From assembly GCA_026315105.1 (NCBI GenBank), contig CM048744.1, forward strand, positions 309,821,270 to 309,885,269: a stretch of DNA of 64,000 nt, written 5' to 3'. A model generated the notes under the pieces. It did not search any database, had not been told where the DNA came from, and saw only the letters and a list, made by a program, of their open reading frames with translations. Position numbers and translations under genes: made by a program. This document shows, piece after piece, positions 31,785-44,609 of this stretch; positions within the stretch are counted from its first letter, which is position 1; the number at the start of each line of letters is the position of its first letter. The DNA is from Locusta migratoria. Taxonomy: Eukaryota; Arthropoda; Insecta; Orthoptera; Acrididae.

Positions 31785-34000
31785 CATGGAGGATGGATAC
31801 AGAACTTGACAGTCCAGTTTGTGGTTTTCCTTGGTAAGATCTAGCCAAATATTGCACGTGAAATGCGTTGCACTAGCTTTACATACAGTTACATAACATT
31901 TTTCAGGACAACTGCCATTTTTATGGATCAGCCGCTAGATATTGTCTGATTAGTTTTACACGAACTGGCCGTAGGGATGAGTGCATAAATTAACTATTTG
32001 TCCATTAGCATTAATATTTGTTCCCACTAGTTTCAATCAAATTGAATTGAAACTCTCATATTTCGTTATGATAATTTGTACATTTTTAAATACGTTCCTT
32101 CACTCTGTGACCCGGTAACAGTATTTCAATTCAATAAAAACAAAACATGCGTTTCTGTTGCTTTTAAAAATGTTAGTTAGTTTGGGTTGGTCATTCGCCA
32201 CTGTTTTCTTTTTGCTAACATCTCTCAACACTACGGCCTTACGTCTGATGATTTCACATTTCATCAACTTAGTATTGTTTCAAAAGTGTTAGCCATCCCT
32301 CCCCCTTCGTATCCTACGTGTTTATTTCCTTTCCCCCTCCCTCCCTTGCCTCACCCCCTTCCCACACACACAATCGCACTCCCACCCTAACTAAAGTAAC
32401 ACTTGGTTTTAAATTATCTCTGCAAGTCTTTTGCACTTATCAAACCCATAGTGTCATCACTTCAAGCACATTCAAATTATTATTTTAAATGTAATGTAAT
32501 GTATTGTTTTAATTCTAAACATTTTCATAGTATCAAATACGTTTCATTGTTTACGGTTGTTTTGAATCCGTCCCTGCATAAGCATGGTGAGACCACTGTC
32601 TGCCAGAACCAAAGTGTAATTGCCTACTTACCTCGCAACGTGCCCCATTAAGTCAATTTCGTAACTTTGTTCTTACGCGATTTTATCACATTCGTATGAC
32701 TGCACTTCGTTTTTCAGTTTCCTGCATCATTTGACAGTTAGGTCCATTTCGTCTATTTACTTATTTGGAATTTATGCACTTTATAAATGGTGCTAGCTAG
32801 GTACGCGATCATAATAGGGATTCCTTCGTGAAAGCAACTGTCTATCATTTACAGATTCAATCTGAAGATGCGCCACGAGCGTAAAATGCGCCATTAAGCA
32901 AATAAATTTGTTACATGCAAAAGAGATGCATGTTATTGTTTTCACTGTACACTTTTGTCAGGATCTTCTGTGCAATCCTTTCTTTGTATGCGGTCGAAAA
33001 TAAAATGAATTGACTTTGTATTTCACTTTTTTATACCAATTAGTGTGTTAGTGCAGCAATATTAATAGATACATGTAGTGGAGGAGGGCTTCTTCATTCT
33101 TTTTCTTTCGTAATGTTCAGTGAGAGACCTAATCTTCCACAGCACAGGAAGTTGCTGGTTGCGCGCTCATGGCCGGGTGTAGGAAGGTCGAACGGTGTCG
33201 TGTACTGAAAGGGAATAAGAAAAAGACACGCAGTCGACGGTGGATAGTACCGTGGGCTGCTAATAGAACTCCAACTGCGACTTGCCCACCAACTCCAAGG
33301 TGCAGAACTCGGTGTAAAACTCAAGAAAGCCCAGGGTAAATGAAAGGATATCTGTGGAAGCATTCCTCGACGTACTGAATGACAGTCCCCACAGTATTAT
33401 AGTGATTCCTGTCACTGTTTTCGATTTTCTGGCATTTCAAAGCTTCCTCCTTCAAACGCAAGTCTTTTCCCTGGCAAGGAATTACTCCAAGATCGCAGGC
33501 TGGCGACGGGCGTGAAAGGCTAGCGCCACAGACGTCACAAGATTCCTTCTACTGTACTGGTGAGTCTATTGCGAGCCTCACCATATTTGGGCACATTGCG
33601 AAACGCAATCTCCGACGCCACGCTGTGTGTGGGCGGGTCTGGAGTGTCGCTCTCTGCAGATTCTCGTGTGAACAGCCTGCGCTCTCCTCGGAACCGGCCT
33701 GACGTTAGTTGAGTGAATTAACACATAAATTTTGCGCTGCCTTCAAAAGACACCCCACAATTTAAAAGTTTTATTAATGCCCACGTTTCATTCAAATTTG
33801 TGTTTGGTAAGATAAGCTCCTCAGAATTATTTTACAATGCAAATTCATTATGTAAGTTCGATTAAATGGCTCGCAGAAAGAATAATGTAAACTTACTGCA
33901 AAAATGTATCTGAATAAGTTACAGAAAAAAATTCGTTAAAGAAGAGACAATTCGTATGCAAATTTGATTATGCGTTGCTGTAGTTTGCCTTGGAGCAGTG
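31785..34000. other. No gene recognised; pyrimidine-rich stretch near 32300-32395
   Basis: About 2.2 kb without element ends or domains. 32300-32395 is C/T-rich on the + strand. 33480-33700 is relatively GC-rich but has no extended frame. A CTGAAGATGCGCC motif at ~32871 is too short to classify. Confidence 0.5.
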
Positions 34001-34002
34001 AC

Positions 34003-34085
34003 GTGTATAAGAGGGCGGTGGGGGGAGGGGGACGGTGGGAGGACGGACAAGGGGGTCTTCTCCACCTCCCCCTCTCCCTCCCGAA
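34003..34085 (+). other. G-rich block followed by C/T-rich block
   Basis: GGGCGGTGGGGGGAGGGGGA and following G runs (34013-34040) satisfy the simple four-G-run quadruplex pattern. 34060-34082 is CTCC-rich. Confidence 0.5.
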
Positions 34086-34417
34086 ATAGTGAATATAACG
34101 AAAAAAAATCGTACTCGCGTGTTTTACGACCCACTGTAGATTTTTCTGTAGTTTTATGATTTTTCGCAAACATTTAGGACAAAATTAATAAAACATTGTG
34201 AGCGATCCTATTACGATTGTACTACTGTGATGTATTTATGCACTCAACACGTAATATTCTTTCTGACCGTATTTTAAAGAACGGCTAAAATTATTTGATA
34301 ACTGCATGTTAAAAGGAACAGTCAAACAGTTAAAAAAATCTAATAAAATAACTGAAGGTTATAAACTGATTAAAAGTCCCGTTATCCGATTCAGCTGTCT
34401 GACTGTGATTCTTTTAG

Positions 34418-34459
34418 GATATCACAACCGGTTTCTAGCCTTATAGACACATCATCAGG
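34418..34459 (-). ncRNA. Hammerhead-like core motif
   Basis: Minus strand: CTGATGA (34458-34452), a spacer able to form only a weak stem, GAAAC (34435-34431), then CGGTTGTGATATCC. The two conserved boxes match the hammerhead consensus, and AGAAACCGGTTGTGAT recurs in Penelope-type and related repeats that I know from insects. No partner strand with a cleavage triplet found nearby. Confidence 0.3.
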
Positions 34460-34469
34460 TGATTGGTAT

Positions 34470-36940
34470 ACCTAAAATTATTACCAAATTAATGAGGACA
34501 AATGTTCTATTTCTTCATACTTTGTTAAAAAAACTTCTAAAAGCACTGAAATAGTATGTGTAAACGTAAAATTATTTTAAAAACTTTTTTATAAAAGTGA
34601 GATGAAAATCAAAAAAAAAAAAAATTGAAATCAAGAGCAATTACTTACAAAACTTACTGGAAAATCTAGTTTCTCATAAAAAAACTGATACCGTATGTTC
34701 CAAGGTTCAAAGCAGGGCATTGACACGTAATTCCATCAATATTTATATTAAAAAGCATTGTCCATGGTACAACGGCGGGATATCATTAAAATCAAGGTCC
34801 CTAAAAGCAAAACCTTAAGGTTTGGAAAGAGGCCGCAAAGGGATATAAATATTTTAAAAACCGAAGCTAAAAGAAATGTTGTGACTCACATCTAGCATTG
34901 TAATAGTCAATTTTATCTTGGTTTGGGCAGCGGATATGGTCAAACGAACTAGTTCAATCCGACTGGAAGTGTAATATTTGTCGTATATACCCCTGGAAAC
35001 AAAACCGAAAAAAACTCTTTCAACTTTTACCTCTTTATTATTTTAATGACTCTCCCATAATTTCGTTATTTTTCCGTTAAAATATAACCACCTGTCTTGC
35101 CGTGATAGTTTGGCATCTTTTTTAAGTTCATTATCATTGCCTGTTCTGTCTGAAACGGTGCGATTCATGAAAGAAACATAACACGGCAAAGTTGTGGAGA
35201 ATTTTCTTCCCTAAAAATAAGTTTGATTAATTTTCGTCTCAGAGGGACGGTTAAGCTGTTATTTTCATTCAAATTTCGAGATGACAAAAGGATATCACAA
35301 AGGCACACTTTTAGTACTATTACCGTAACCTAAAATGGGCCACATAAGTACGGAATCTGAATTATTTTGATGAACGTTGGTTAAAGGCATCACCGTGCTA
35401 GACAGTAACCCTTTCCTGTATGGGTGACGGATGTGGCGTGTTAATGGTGTGTGACGATCGTGCCAGCTTTTTAGTAACTATATTTTTATGATTTAATGTC
35501 AATATCGGGGGGGAGGGGGCACCCAAGTACGAAATGTGTTTCTTATTGCTGTCATAGCCTTATGATAATTACCTTTTTAGGACTAAATGTAAATTAACAA
35601 AGTTATATTTCATTATTTTTTAAATTGGAATTAAACATCGAAACTAGAGAATGTCAATGAATATTACCGTACTTATTTTCCTTTTCACATAAATGATCAA
35701 TATCTGATATCAGTTTTCTAAAATTGCTAATTAGAAGAGAAGCTTTCGTATGTTGAAATATGCAAGTGGTCTACTGTGGGTGAATTCCGTTCTCTTCTTT
35801 GCGTTAAAAAAGCGTGTACAATACAAGCAAGTCTGAACATCGACACAATCGTAGCTGCAAATTTAGCTGAAGAAACAAAATCCTACGAGACTATGCTATG
35901 AAACTATTCACTCCATCTTCACGCTGTAGGTGTATATTCCTAGTTGTAGACAAGTTTCTGCACTGTTAACATGACATGAAAATCAGTGAAACTACACAAC
36001 CCTTTGAAAGCTGAAGAGCAGTATAGTAACCTGATCTAACTACAGATTAATTCTTTGAGCGTTCCTCCTGAAAAAAAAAAGTATTTTCATAGTGAAAAAG
36101 TTTCAAAAGTTACTGAGACGTTTATTTTTCTGCTACCATATGATGACGTCTTTCCTCAATGAAATTATTTAAAATCATTTTATTCAGAACAGTAAGCATA
36201 TGAAGAACCTACGCATACAATAAATATGTTAGGTATTCTACACAAATAGGCTGATGTGTCTGGCAACTACCCCAACATCATGTTACTTTCATCTTTCTAA
36301 AAGTAATCTTGTCTCCATTTTATCGGGAAACTCCACCCTACAGCTTCAGTTAAAAATTAAATCTGTTTCACATATTTTTAGTTTTCACTCTCAAATTCCA
36401 AAACGATTTCGCTGTATTCGAATTAAAAATGTGCCTAAGAAATGTTTGCAATCCAGAATGTGCAAGAGACAGTGGCACACCGAAAGATGCCGAAGATAAT
36501 TTCTTATTTTTATCACTATCGAACACAACCATGTTTACTCAGAAGTTGGCATAAATTCAAATAGGGACAAACAAGTTCTAAGATTTTCAGGAAAACTGAA
36601 GCGAAACAGTTGGCAGCCAATTTCGCATGTCGACCATATAAATTAGAAAACACACTGTACTCCACTACAGTCGAAAAGCTCAAACGAAATAAGCAGTAGA
36701 TTACAGTCAGGTATCGGTACCACTGCTCCTTTTCAATAAGTCTTTCAGTAGATTTTTATTCACAAAATTCAAGAAGGCTATCCTAAAGTTAATATTACAA
36801 GAAGAAACTCCATACAAACAGGAAGGGAAAATGTTATGTTGTCGGTAAATTGTAATGGGTGAATGTATTATATTAATACTATTTTTTTATTTATTTTAAA
36901 ATCCATTTTACCGGAAGTTTTTCTAAACTCTGTGGCAACT
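34470..36940. other. No feature recognised
   Basis: About 2.5 kb of AT-rich DNA. A short G run (CGGGGGGGAGGGGG at ~35506) is the only compositional oddity. The one 81-codon frame (36254-36499) has no recognised domain. Confidence 0.5.
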
Positions 36941-36947
36941 AACCGCA

Positions 36948-37125
36948 TGGGAATATCCGCTTGGTTTAAGGCGTCATGTTTCGGATTGTGCGGTTGTTCC
37001 TCGGGAATGGGTGTGTGGGTTGTCATTATCAAAAGTTAGTTTAAGGAAGAGCAGTTTATAAGTCTAGAGACCTATGAATTCAGGAGTTTAGTCCCTTGGG
37101 TATAAAAAAATTTGATTTGAATCGG
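36948..37125 (+). mobile_element. Degraded tRNA-headed SINE
   Basis: GGGAATGGGTGTGTGGGTTG and AGACCTATGAATTC ... GTTTAGTCCC align with the body of the SINE subfamily at 16162-16364. The head and both promoter boxes are eroded. Confidence 0.6.
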
Positions 37126-37631
37126 AGCCAAGTATTTTATAGTCAGTATTACAAAGAATGAATTAAATTTTTCCAGTCTTGATGTGTTTGCTTACTTCTA
37201 TGCATTGATACTGTCGAACATATAATTTATCATCACACTCAAGTACTAATAATTAAAAGTTAAGGCTGAAATTTTAAATAAACACTGAAACACAATAAAT
37301 ATATCACTATTTCTATTACCATATTACTATTTTTCGTGAGTTGAATGTACAGAACGTTGAACTATGTCTTATGAATGTACCTAAAAATTTGGTGTGAGTA
37401 CCAACAGTTGGTTTTCTAGAATACCATTAAAAGCATATTAAAAATACAGAACTCGAAAAATCAATGAAATTATGGACGACCTTGGTTATTACTGCATCTT
37501 TATACAGGGTGAATCACCTAACACTTGCACCGCAAACATTGCGAAAACGAAACGGTTTTCACAGAATGAATTGGTAATCAAGGAATCGTATTGTTGGCCA
37601 ATAAACAGAATGTAAAAATAGCAAGAAAAAT

Positions 37632-37825
37632 GTTCAAATCTTTGTATAGCTTATGGGACTTAACTACGGGGTCATGAGTCCCTAAACTTACAAACTACTT
37701 ATCAAATAGGTAACACTAAGCACGGCACAAATATCCATGCCGGAGGGGGGATTCGAACCCCCGACCGTAGTGGCCGTGCATACCGTGACTGACGTGCCTC
37801 AGTCCCCTCGGCCACCGCGGCCGGC
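37632..37825 (-). mobile_element. tRNA-headed SINE in foldback arm
   Basis: Minus strand: GCCGGCCGCGGTGGCCGAGG, B box GGGGGTTCGAATCC, body ATGGATATTTGTGCCGTGCT, end AAGATTTGAACATTTTTC. The host arm resumes with ATACCTAGAAAGTG. No clear target duplication. Confidence 0.9.
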
Positions 37826-37921
37826 ATACCTAGAAAGTGTATTATTTATGCAAACATACAATTTTTCAAATGGAAAAATGGTTGTTTCTATCATTCACTG
37901 GAATTTTTGACACCAGCTGTG

Positions 37922-38175
37922 GAGGTGGAGGAATCTTAGGGCTTAACGTCCTGTCGACAGAGTGGTCATTAGAGACGGAGCTTACGCTCGTATTTTTGGG
38001 TGAGGATGTGGGAAGGAAATCGGCCGTGCCCTTTGAAAGGAACTATCCCGTCATTTGCCTGGATTGATTTAGGGAAATCACCGAAAACCTAAATCTGGAT
38101 GGCCGGAGGTGGATTTGAACCACCATCCTTCCGAATACGAGTCCAGTGTGTTACCACTGCGCCACCTCGCACGGT
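37922..38175 (-). mobile_element. tRNA-headed SINE, fourth subfamily
   Basis: Minus strand: ACCGTGCGAGGTGGCGCAGT head (A box), GGTGGTTCAAATCCACC at the B box, body CGGTGATTTCCCTAAATCAA. Perfect 12-bp target duplication ACACCAGCTGTG (37910-37921, 38176-38187) inside the foldback arm. Confidence 0.95.
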
Positions 38176-38659
38176 ACACCAGCTGTGTACAAAGAATTTT
38201 GAATGACATTTTCATCACGTTTAGTTTTGCAGCTACAAACAATCAAAGTTTAGGGGGCGGAGGCTACGACAGCATAGCTGACTGGCTGGTGGTCATTAGA
38301 CAGTGGGCCATGCCCCAGGGGTAGCCACTCGGCCAATCAGCTACGCTACCGTAGCCTCCGCCCCCGAAACTTTGAACAGTTGTAGCTGCAAAACTAAATG
38401 TGATAAAAATGTCATTCAAAGTTCTTCTTACACAGTTGGTGTCAAAAATTCCAGTGTATGATAACCATTGTTCTATTTAAAACTTGTATGTTTGCATAAA
38501 AAATACTTTCTAAGTAATATTACAATTTGTTTGTTGGCTAAAAAAACGAGCCCATGATTACAAATCCATTTTGTGAAAAGCGCACATCAGTCTCACTTTC
38601 CGTTTCCATAATATTTGCGGTGCAAGTGTTAGGTGATGCATCCTGTACAACAGACACGA

Positions 38660-39119
38660 TTTTAAAATTTAGTTGCTATAGCCAAAGAATAAGAAAAATT
38701 AAATTTTAGGGTGGAGTCTCCCTTTAAACACTTCGTCTTATGCACTATATTTACGTATGTAAGTCAACGCCGAACCTAATTGTCATCATTCGTCTGAAGA
38801 CGGCACATTATTTGCACCTTTCCTGAGCTTAAAGTCAGCTGTGCCACGTAACGACGTCGGACCGTTCCAATTCAGCGCGAGTTCTTAGAATCCAGGCGGG
38901 GAACGAGTCCTAATCTACCTGCTGCTGACAGGCAGGTGTATCGTACTTCTGGAATTCTCTGTCCACTACCTGCAGTATCCGGGGCTCCGGGAATGTGTCA
39001 ACACATTCCCTCTCCGGGAAAGTGTCCCATCTGTGCAAGTGTCACAAACTCCTCGTTACGTCACGAAGCAAGGTGCTAAGACAGCATTTCTATCTCTCTC
39101 TCTCTTCCCCCTTCCCCCC

Positions 39120-39155
<36 letters not shown>

Positions 39156-41689
39156 GCCACTGTGCCCAGGCAAACTACATTCAGCTAACGTTAAGGGCAA
39201 GCAATAAACTAAACGAACCAACACGAGTGTTGAAAGGCGGTACATCACATTACAGAGTGAAGACAACATTTATTTTAAATAGTGGGTTTTGTTAAACAAA
39301 AGCATTAGATCTAATACCAGAACAATTCTCAAGATCATCGTGCATTTCTTGTGAAAGCGCCCCATCATGATAACGACAGCTAAAGAATAACGCCACTGAG
39401 ACAGACTATACATTGTTCATTTATTTATTAACAAAGTAATATTAGTCTCCACGTAACTTGTGTATACGTTTCGTGATTCCTGGTGTTTTCTCTTCGTGTA
39501 CAACTGTCACGCGAAATGAAACCAAAATCGATTCCTGTGACTGGGAGATATCAAGTGAATTATTCACATAATCGCGGAAGGCTAAAACAATATTATCTAA
39601 TATAGTATAGTGATTTTATTTCTGCGTTATTATCAGAGTAAGCATTAATCATATCGCAGAACTTTGAAGTTATTTCTGTCGATTTGCTAAATACATTTGG
39701 CTTTTATTAATTAACCACAATAAACTGTTCTTTTCCGCAGAGGCATTCATTTTATTTTAAACAATATTGCACGCTATTGGCTTGTCTGAAATATTCCCTC
39801 GGTTATAAGGGCTCGTTTTCATTTTATCATGCTTATATCGTTGATTAATCATATATTATGCTATGCTAAAGAACAAAGCACGAGAGAATACCATCAGAAA
39901 ACTACATCCAGAAAACCACACAGAAAAGCTTGATATTAGGTAAGTGTGAATCAGGACATATTGTGCTGTTACCAGGAATGGAGTGTTCGGGTATCAGAAC
40001 AGTAAGAAGCGAATTTCTATTTTAATTTCATTTAATTTAATTTTCTATTATTATTTTAAAAAAGGAGAGAGAAAATTATTATTAATAATAACAATAATAG
40101 ACAATTATTAATTAATGTTGTGAAAAAAATCATCTGTGGAACTAAAAGAAAAAAGTGGAAGAGCAGTATCTTTGCTTTTTAATTAGCAGTCAGTCTTGTT
40201 TTGACTTCTCAAGCACTTAGAAGTGATGAGCTGTCTCATTTTTTTCTTCTGTGTAAACTTTCAGTTGAGATGTAAATGTTTTTTAGAAAAATACAAATCC
40301 TTTTCAAGAGTGAAAAGTTTCGTCTTAGTTCATTACTTCGGCCTTAAAGTGAACCACTTAATGACCCTGAGATGTGATGAAGCAATCAACAATAAGAAGA
40401 CATTTTGAAAACTGTCGGTATTTTTTTTACATGAGTTTATTCTACGGTTCCTCTGAGGTTTATTAATATTGACTGCAGTTCTTCTTTGCTAAGTTTCATT
40501 AACAATTTAAAAATTAATATATAATGATATTTCACAATATAAAGATGTTCCAATATGAATGTGATCTTATAGCCCAATCATGCTTTTAATGATGTTGACG
40601 AAATTGCGAAGCTCTTATCAAGTCCTCTGGTGTATTGTTTATAAGATAATGCAGAATCTGTTAATACTATACGAATATCAGCAAATGTTCACATTATTTT
40701 CCTTTTAAACTTATATCATTTCTTGATATGTAACCGGTACCGGTGTAGACTGGCAGCATACCGTGAAGTGTGTCAACATTGTAAATATTTTATTTCGGAA
40801 GATACGTATGATATGTGAACAGTTTTCTACACCCTTATCTTGGTTTAGTTACACTACTAAGAGAATGAAAAAAGTTTAAGTCACATATTTCAGCATTCTT
40901 GCTGCTCTACATAACTTATAGGCATAATACAGGAATTCCGAAAAAATGTGGAGGCACATTAATGGTCAGTTATTGATCCAACATTAGGCACGAGAGTCCA
41001 ACCGGAAATTGAACGAGAAGCGTTTTAGCAGAACGTAACACCGCACGTGGGTTTCTACGTCATCGTAGCCGAGCACGCACAGAAGCGCCTGTCTTCTAGC
41101 GCTTGAAAGTAGCTATGTCAGCTGCTTACTTTTAGAGATTATGCACTCGCAAATTGTTATTGCTGTTACGTTATCATCTAAGCTTCTGTGTTCTTTCAGT
41201 GGTATCATTTTATTATATATTGATAGTCGTCATACTCAGATCTACTCCATAAGGGAAAGCTAGTCAAAATAATGATATTGTACAAGCTGTTAACATAATA
41301 CAAATAACATTAACTTCAAATCAGTAGATAAAACTACACTTGCATTTGTCTTTGTTGTCCTAAAATAATGATGATCAACGAAAATATCACCCAAAATGGC
41401 GTGGTTCAACTTCTTTTAAAAACTCGGCAAGAAATTCTGTCCACATAGCAAAATATCACACAATCTGGTCACAGTCGTGGTACTCTATTACGAAAACCAA
41501 TTTCGTACGGAACTATGGGGAAGAGTTTTTTGAGTGCAGAAGGGGTCTGTATGTTATTGCAGCACATTCTATAGTTCGTTTCTAAAGTAATTATTCTGCG
41601 GGATGCTTCATGAAATCGTCAGAATCGACTACCCTTCCCCCAACCCTTATCTGTCCAAAATCTATTTACGATTTTGTGCAATGTTAAAA
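38660..41689. other. No gene; (CT)n microsatellite at 39121-39153
   Basis: About 3 kb without recognisable element ends or domains. (TC)16 at 39121-39153, preceded by shorter TC runs. A near-perfect palindrome GGGAATGTGT-c-AACACATTCCC lies at ~38990. Confidence 0.5.
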
Positions 41690-41877
41690 TGTTTGTAAAG
41701 TTATGGTACCTAACTGCATTGGTCATCGATCCCTAATTTACAAATTATTAAAGCTAACTTATCCTAGGAACAAAACACACATCTTTGCCCGAGGGAGGAC
41801 TCGAACCACCGACGGCTAAGGGCCGCGCGCACTCCAACAAGGCGCCTTAGAGCACACAGTTATTACACCGCGGCTGC
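41690..41877 (-). mobile_element. Degraded tRNA-headed SINE
   Basis: Minus strand: GCAGCCGCGGTGTAATAACT head, TCGGTGGTTCGAGTCCTCCC at the B box, body GATGTGTGTTTTGTTCC, end ACAAACATTTTAACATT. Target duplication not clear. Confidence 0.8.
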
Positions 41878-42398
41878 AATCTTGTAATGCTATAGTAACT
41901 GAAACCAGGAATTTTCTGCAAAATAAAATATTAAAACATGCATGCACTCTACAATGATCTAAGATCACAATTTAAGTGGTTCAAATCCATCTGCTGGCAA
42001 CCTTGTAAATTGGTTTTCTGCGGATTCCCAAATTTCATTTTAAGCGTGCAACTGTCACTTTTTACAATGCAATAAGATCATTTTCCGGAGTAAAGAATAA
42101 TACGAAATATTAACGCATTCGCCAAAATGCGAAGAATTTTTTTAACTATGTATGGTTTTTAGTGCCGGGTATCTTCAGTGCGATAAATGGCTCATTTTGG
42201 CTGCAGTTGGTTTCATTTAAGCGGTGAGGTAATATGAGTGTATCAGAAAAAAAGTAATTCGGAAAGAGTTGTCTGTGACCTATACTTCCTGTTTTAGTGC
42301 AGTCAGAACTTTTATTTTTAGCGCAGTTCAGTATTTCTTTCCAATCGAATAGATGGGTTTAAACAGAACTGGTTTTCTAATTCTGTAATTGTAGTTAC
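41878..42398. other. No feature recognised
   Basis: AT-rich spacer between two SINEs. Confidence 0.4.
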
Positions 42399-42408
42399 AG
42401 AGTTTCAT

Positions 42409-42590
42409 GCTGACTGGCCGCGCCAGTCCCGATCTGCACGGCCACTACGGTCGGGGGTTCGAATCCCCCCTCGGGCATGGATATTTGTGCCGTCCTTAGT
42501 ATTAACTTGTTCATAAGTAGTTTGTAAGTTTAGGGACTGATGACCCTGTAGTTAAGTACCATAAGCTCTACAAACATTTGAACATTTTGA
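42409..42590 (+). mobile_element. tRNA-headed SINE, head internally deleted
   Basis: CTGACTGGCCGCGCCAGTCC shows a head with the A-box region deleted; B box GGGGGTTCGAATCC and body ATGGATATTTGTGCCGT are intact. Perfect 10-bp target duplication AGAGTTTCAT (42399-42408, 42591-42600). Confidence 0.93.
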
Positions 42591-42600
42591 AGAGTTTCAT

Positions 42601-43362
42601 AAGGAATGTGAAGCATCTACCAGCTCTCAAAATGAACTTCCGCTTCTGTTAAACACTTGCTCGAGGAGCAGAAACCAAAGAAAGTTATCGTCCTTACAGA
42701 GTCACAGAATGAATAAGGTTGTTCCCCTCAAGCAAACCTAAGTCTTTCAAAAGTTGATATACGAACAGTTGCAAAGAATATCTTCGAATCTCCAACAACA
42801 GTAAACACCGATGATCTAGACATGCCCCACATACTGAAAGACTTTTTGTACCAGCTAAGTGATTGAAGTTTTCTGCAGGTTAGCATATTTCTGCTGTAGT
42901 TTCTGCTGATAAATACCAGACAGTTCTTTTGGATAAAATAGATGGCATTACTACTTGTTCGGACTACAAAAGGAAAAAATAAAATAACAAAACATAGCTG
43001 CCTTTCTGCCTATCATAGTTTCTTTTTGTGGAAAGAATGCATTTTCCCTCAGAGGAGATAACTATAGTAGACAAATCTACTGAACTGAAAAAAAGAGGTG
43101 GTTCATTTTTAAATATTTATTATCACAAGAAAAAACCTAGGTAAAACATTTACTATGAGACATAGTAAGTAATTATCGTAAATTACAGTATTTGTTGGCA
43201 TTTCAAAAAAAAAAAAAAAAAAAAACCGGAAAGGATATCGTGGTAGCAGAGCGACTAACTCGCGAGAAAACAGATTCACTTTTTCGTCGGCTGCGAATGT
43301 GATAGAAAGAGACGGAGCAGAAACATTCCTCTAAGTTCCCGCGGCAGCTATTGTTGCACTTG
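42601..43362. other. No gene; A tract at ~43205-43226
   Basis: AT-rich DNA with a ~22-nt A run. No recognised element. Confidence 0.45.
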
Positions 43363-43374
43363 TAGCACCTTGCA

Positions 43375-43573
43375 AAAAAGATTCAAATGTATGTAAAGCG
43401 TATGGGACAGCTGCGGGGTCATCAGTACCTAAACTTACAAACTACTTATGAACTAGCTTATACTAAAGACAGCACAAACATCCATGCCCGAGAGGGGATT
43501 CGAACCCCCGACGGGGAACGCCCCCGTTTATCGGAGCATAGCGCCTCATTGCGCTCGGCCGCTCCGCTGTGAC
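43375..43573 (-). mobile_element. tRNA-headed SINE
   Basis: Minus strand: GTCACAGCGGAGCGGCCGAG head, B box GGGGGTTCGAATCC, body ATGGATGTTTGTGCTGTC, end CATACATTTGAATC followed by a short A/T run. Target duplication AGCACCTTGCA (43364-43374) and AGCAGCTTGCA (43574-43584), 10 of 11. Confidence 0.92.
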
Positions 43574-43603
43574 AGCAGCTTGCAGCATGGCCACTCTGTG
43601 GTT

Positions 43604-44606
43604 ATTCAGGGTGGTCGAAAATTCGTTTTATAAACTTCTAGGACTTGTACAGCGTAGGAAGTACATAACATTTTGAACAGGAACCCATGTCCGGAAACGT
43701 GTCGTTTCCGTTCCACGACGGTTTCAATTCAGGTGATTATCTCATCCACTCCCACTTGAGGAATGCAATTAGGCGTGACCCAGTACAATTTTTGCAATCA
43801 ATTTGAACAGAATACTGAATCATTCCGTTATTACTTACGCATTTTCATTACAATATACACCTTATGGGTTACATTAGTCGACAACAAGAACCCAGCATCT
43901 TCGGCAACAGCTGCATTGCAACAGCGGCTCGATGTGGCGACCACCAACGTCATTACACACATGTACCTCAGAAGCATGTTCTGGTGCACTCTCTCTATCC
44001 CACCCGGTGTTTCTTCAGTGTCTTGTGCAGCGGCCAGAACTCGTGACAGAAGATTTTACTCTGTCTCTACAAATGTCTCATAAATTGGGCTCTTCATACT
44101 GCTCCACAAGAAGGAGTCCTTAGGGGTTAAATCCGGCAATCATAGTGTCCATGCAGTTGGACCACCACGGCCTATCCACCTTTCAGCAAATCGTCTGTTG
44201 AGAAGTCTCCGGACAGTGAGGTAGTGCACCATCATGCTGAAACCACATTTCCTAACGGACATCCGTTGGCACATCTTCCAAGAACGGGTCCAATAAGTGT
44301 CGTAGGAAGACTAAGTATGCGAGACCCGTGAGCTTGGATGGAAGGAGGTGTGGTCCAATCACATGACCGTCCAGAATACCTGCCCACACGTTAATTCCAA
44401 ACTTGATCCTTGAACATGCATGGCGTGAGAGTTTTCGTCCGCCCAGACATGGCTGTTTCGAGCATTCAGAACACACCAGCACAGGGAACTCTGAGACGTT
44501 TCTCTGTCCCTAAGCAGACGTTGTCGAGTTACACATCTACATTGAAACTATCACTACCGTTTCCAAGTCCTAGAAGTATGTAACGGGAATTTCCGACCAC
44601 CCTATA
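43604..44606 (-). mobile_element. Tc1/mariner-type (IS630-like) element
   Basis: Inverted ends: AGGGTGGTCGAAAATTCG (43608) and the complement of AGGGTGGTCGGAAATTCC (ending 44603), with TA nearby on both sides; AACTTCTAGGACTTG is shared further in. About 1 kb, carrying a minus-strand DDE transposase relic. Confidence 0.85.
43870..44530 (-). pseudogene. IS630-like DDE transposase relic
   Basis: Minus-strand reading in fragments: VWADENSH (first catalytic Asp region), then, one frame over, FGINVWAGILDGHVIGPHLL and LTGLAYLVFLRHLLDPFLED; a stop after DVPTDVR; MWFQHDGALPH (second Asp) in the same frame; then ERWIGRGGPTAWT and LPDLTPKDSFL, where the third acidic residue sits. The motif order is that of the insect family whose members read NVWAGI...IGPH.LP...F.HDGAPPH. 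It moved its element by cut and paste at TA. Stops and frame changes make it inactive. The longest open piece is 76 codons (44252-44482). The N-terminal helix-turn-helix domains are not present. Confidence 0.85.
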
Positions 44607-44609
44607 GAC

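Larger units (their letters stand above)
37505..38645. mobile_element. Foldback element with two SINEs in its left arm
   Basis: Ends CAGGGTGAATCACCTAACAC (37505) and the complement of CAGGATGCATCACCTAACAC (ending 38645), each next to a TA. Arms pair over ~300 bp once the SINEs are removed (e.g. GTAGCCTCCGCCCCC, AACTAAATGTGATAAAAATG, TGGTGTCAAAAATTCC). The loop is around 38285-38335. TA target and shape suggest a Tc1/mariner-mobilised foldback; no coding capacity. Confidence 0.88.

Noticed and set aside
34013..34040. G-quadruplex as a regulatory element
   Set aside because: It fits a simple G-run pattern but there is no gene nearby to regulate; listed only as composition.
43763..44083. 106-codon plus-strand frame
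   Set aside because: Antisense to the IS630-like transposase relic.
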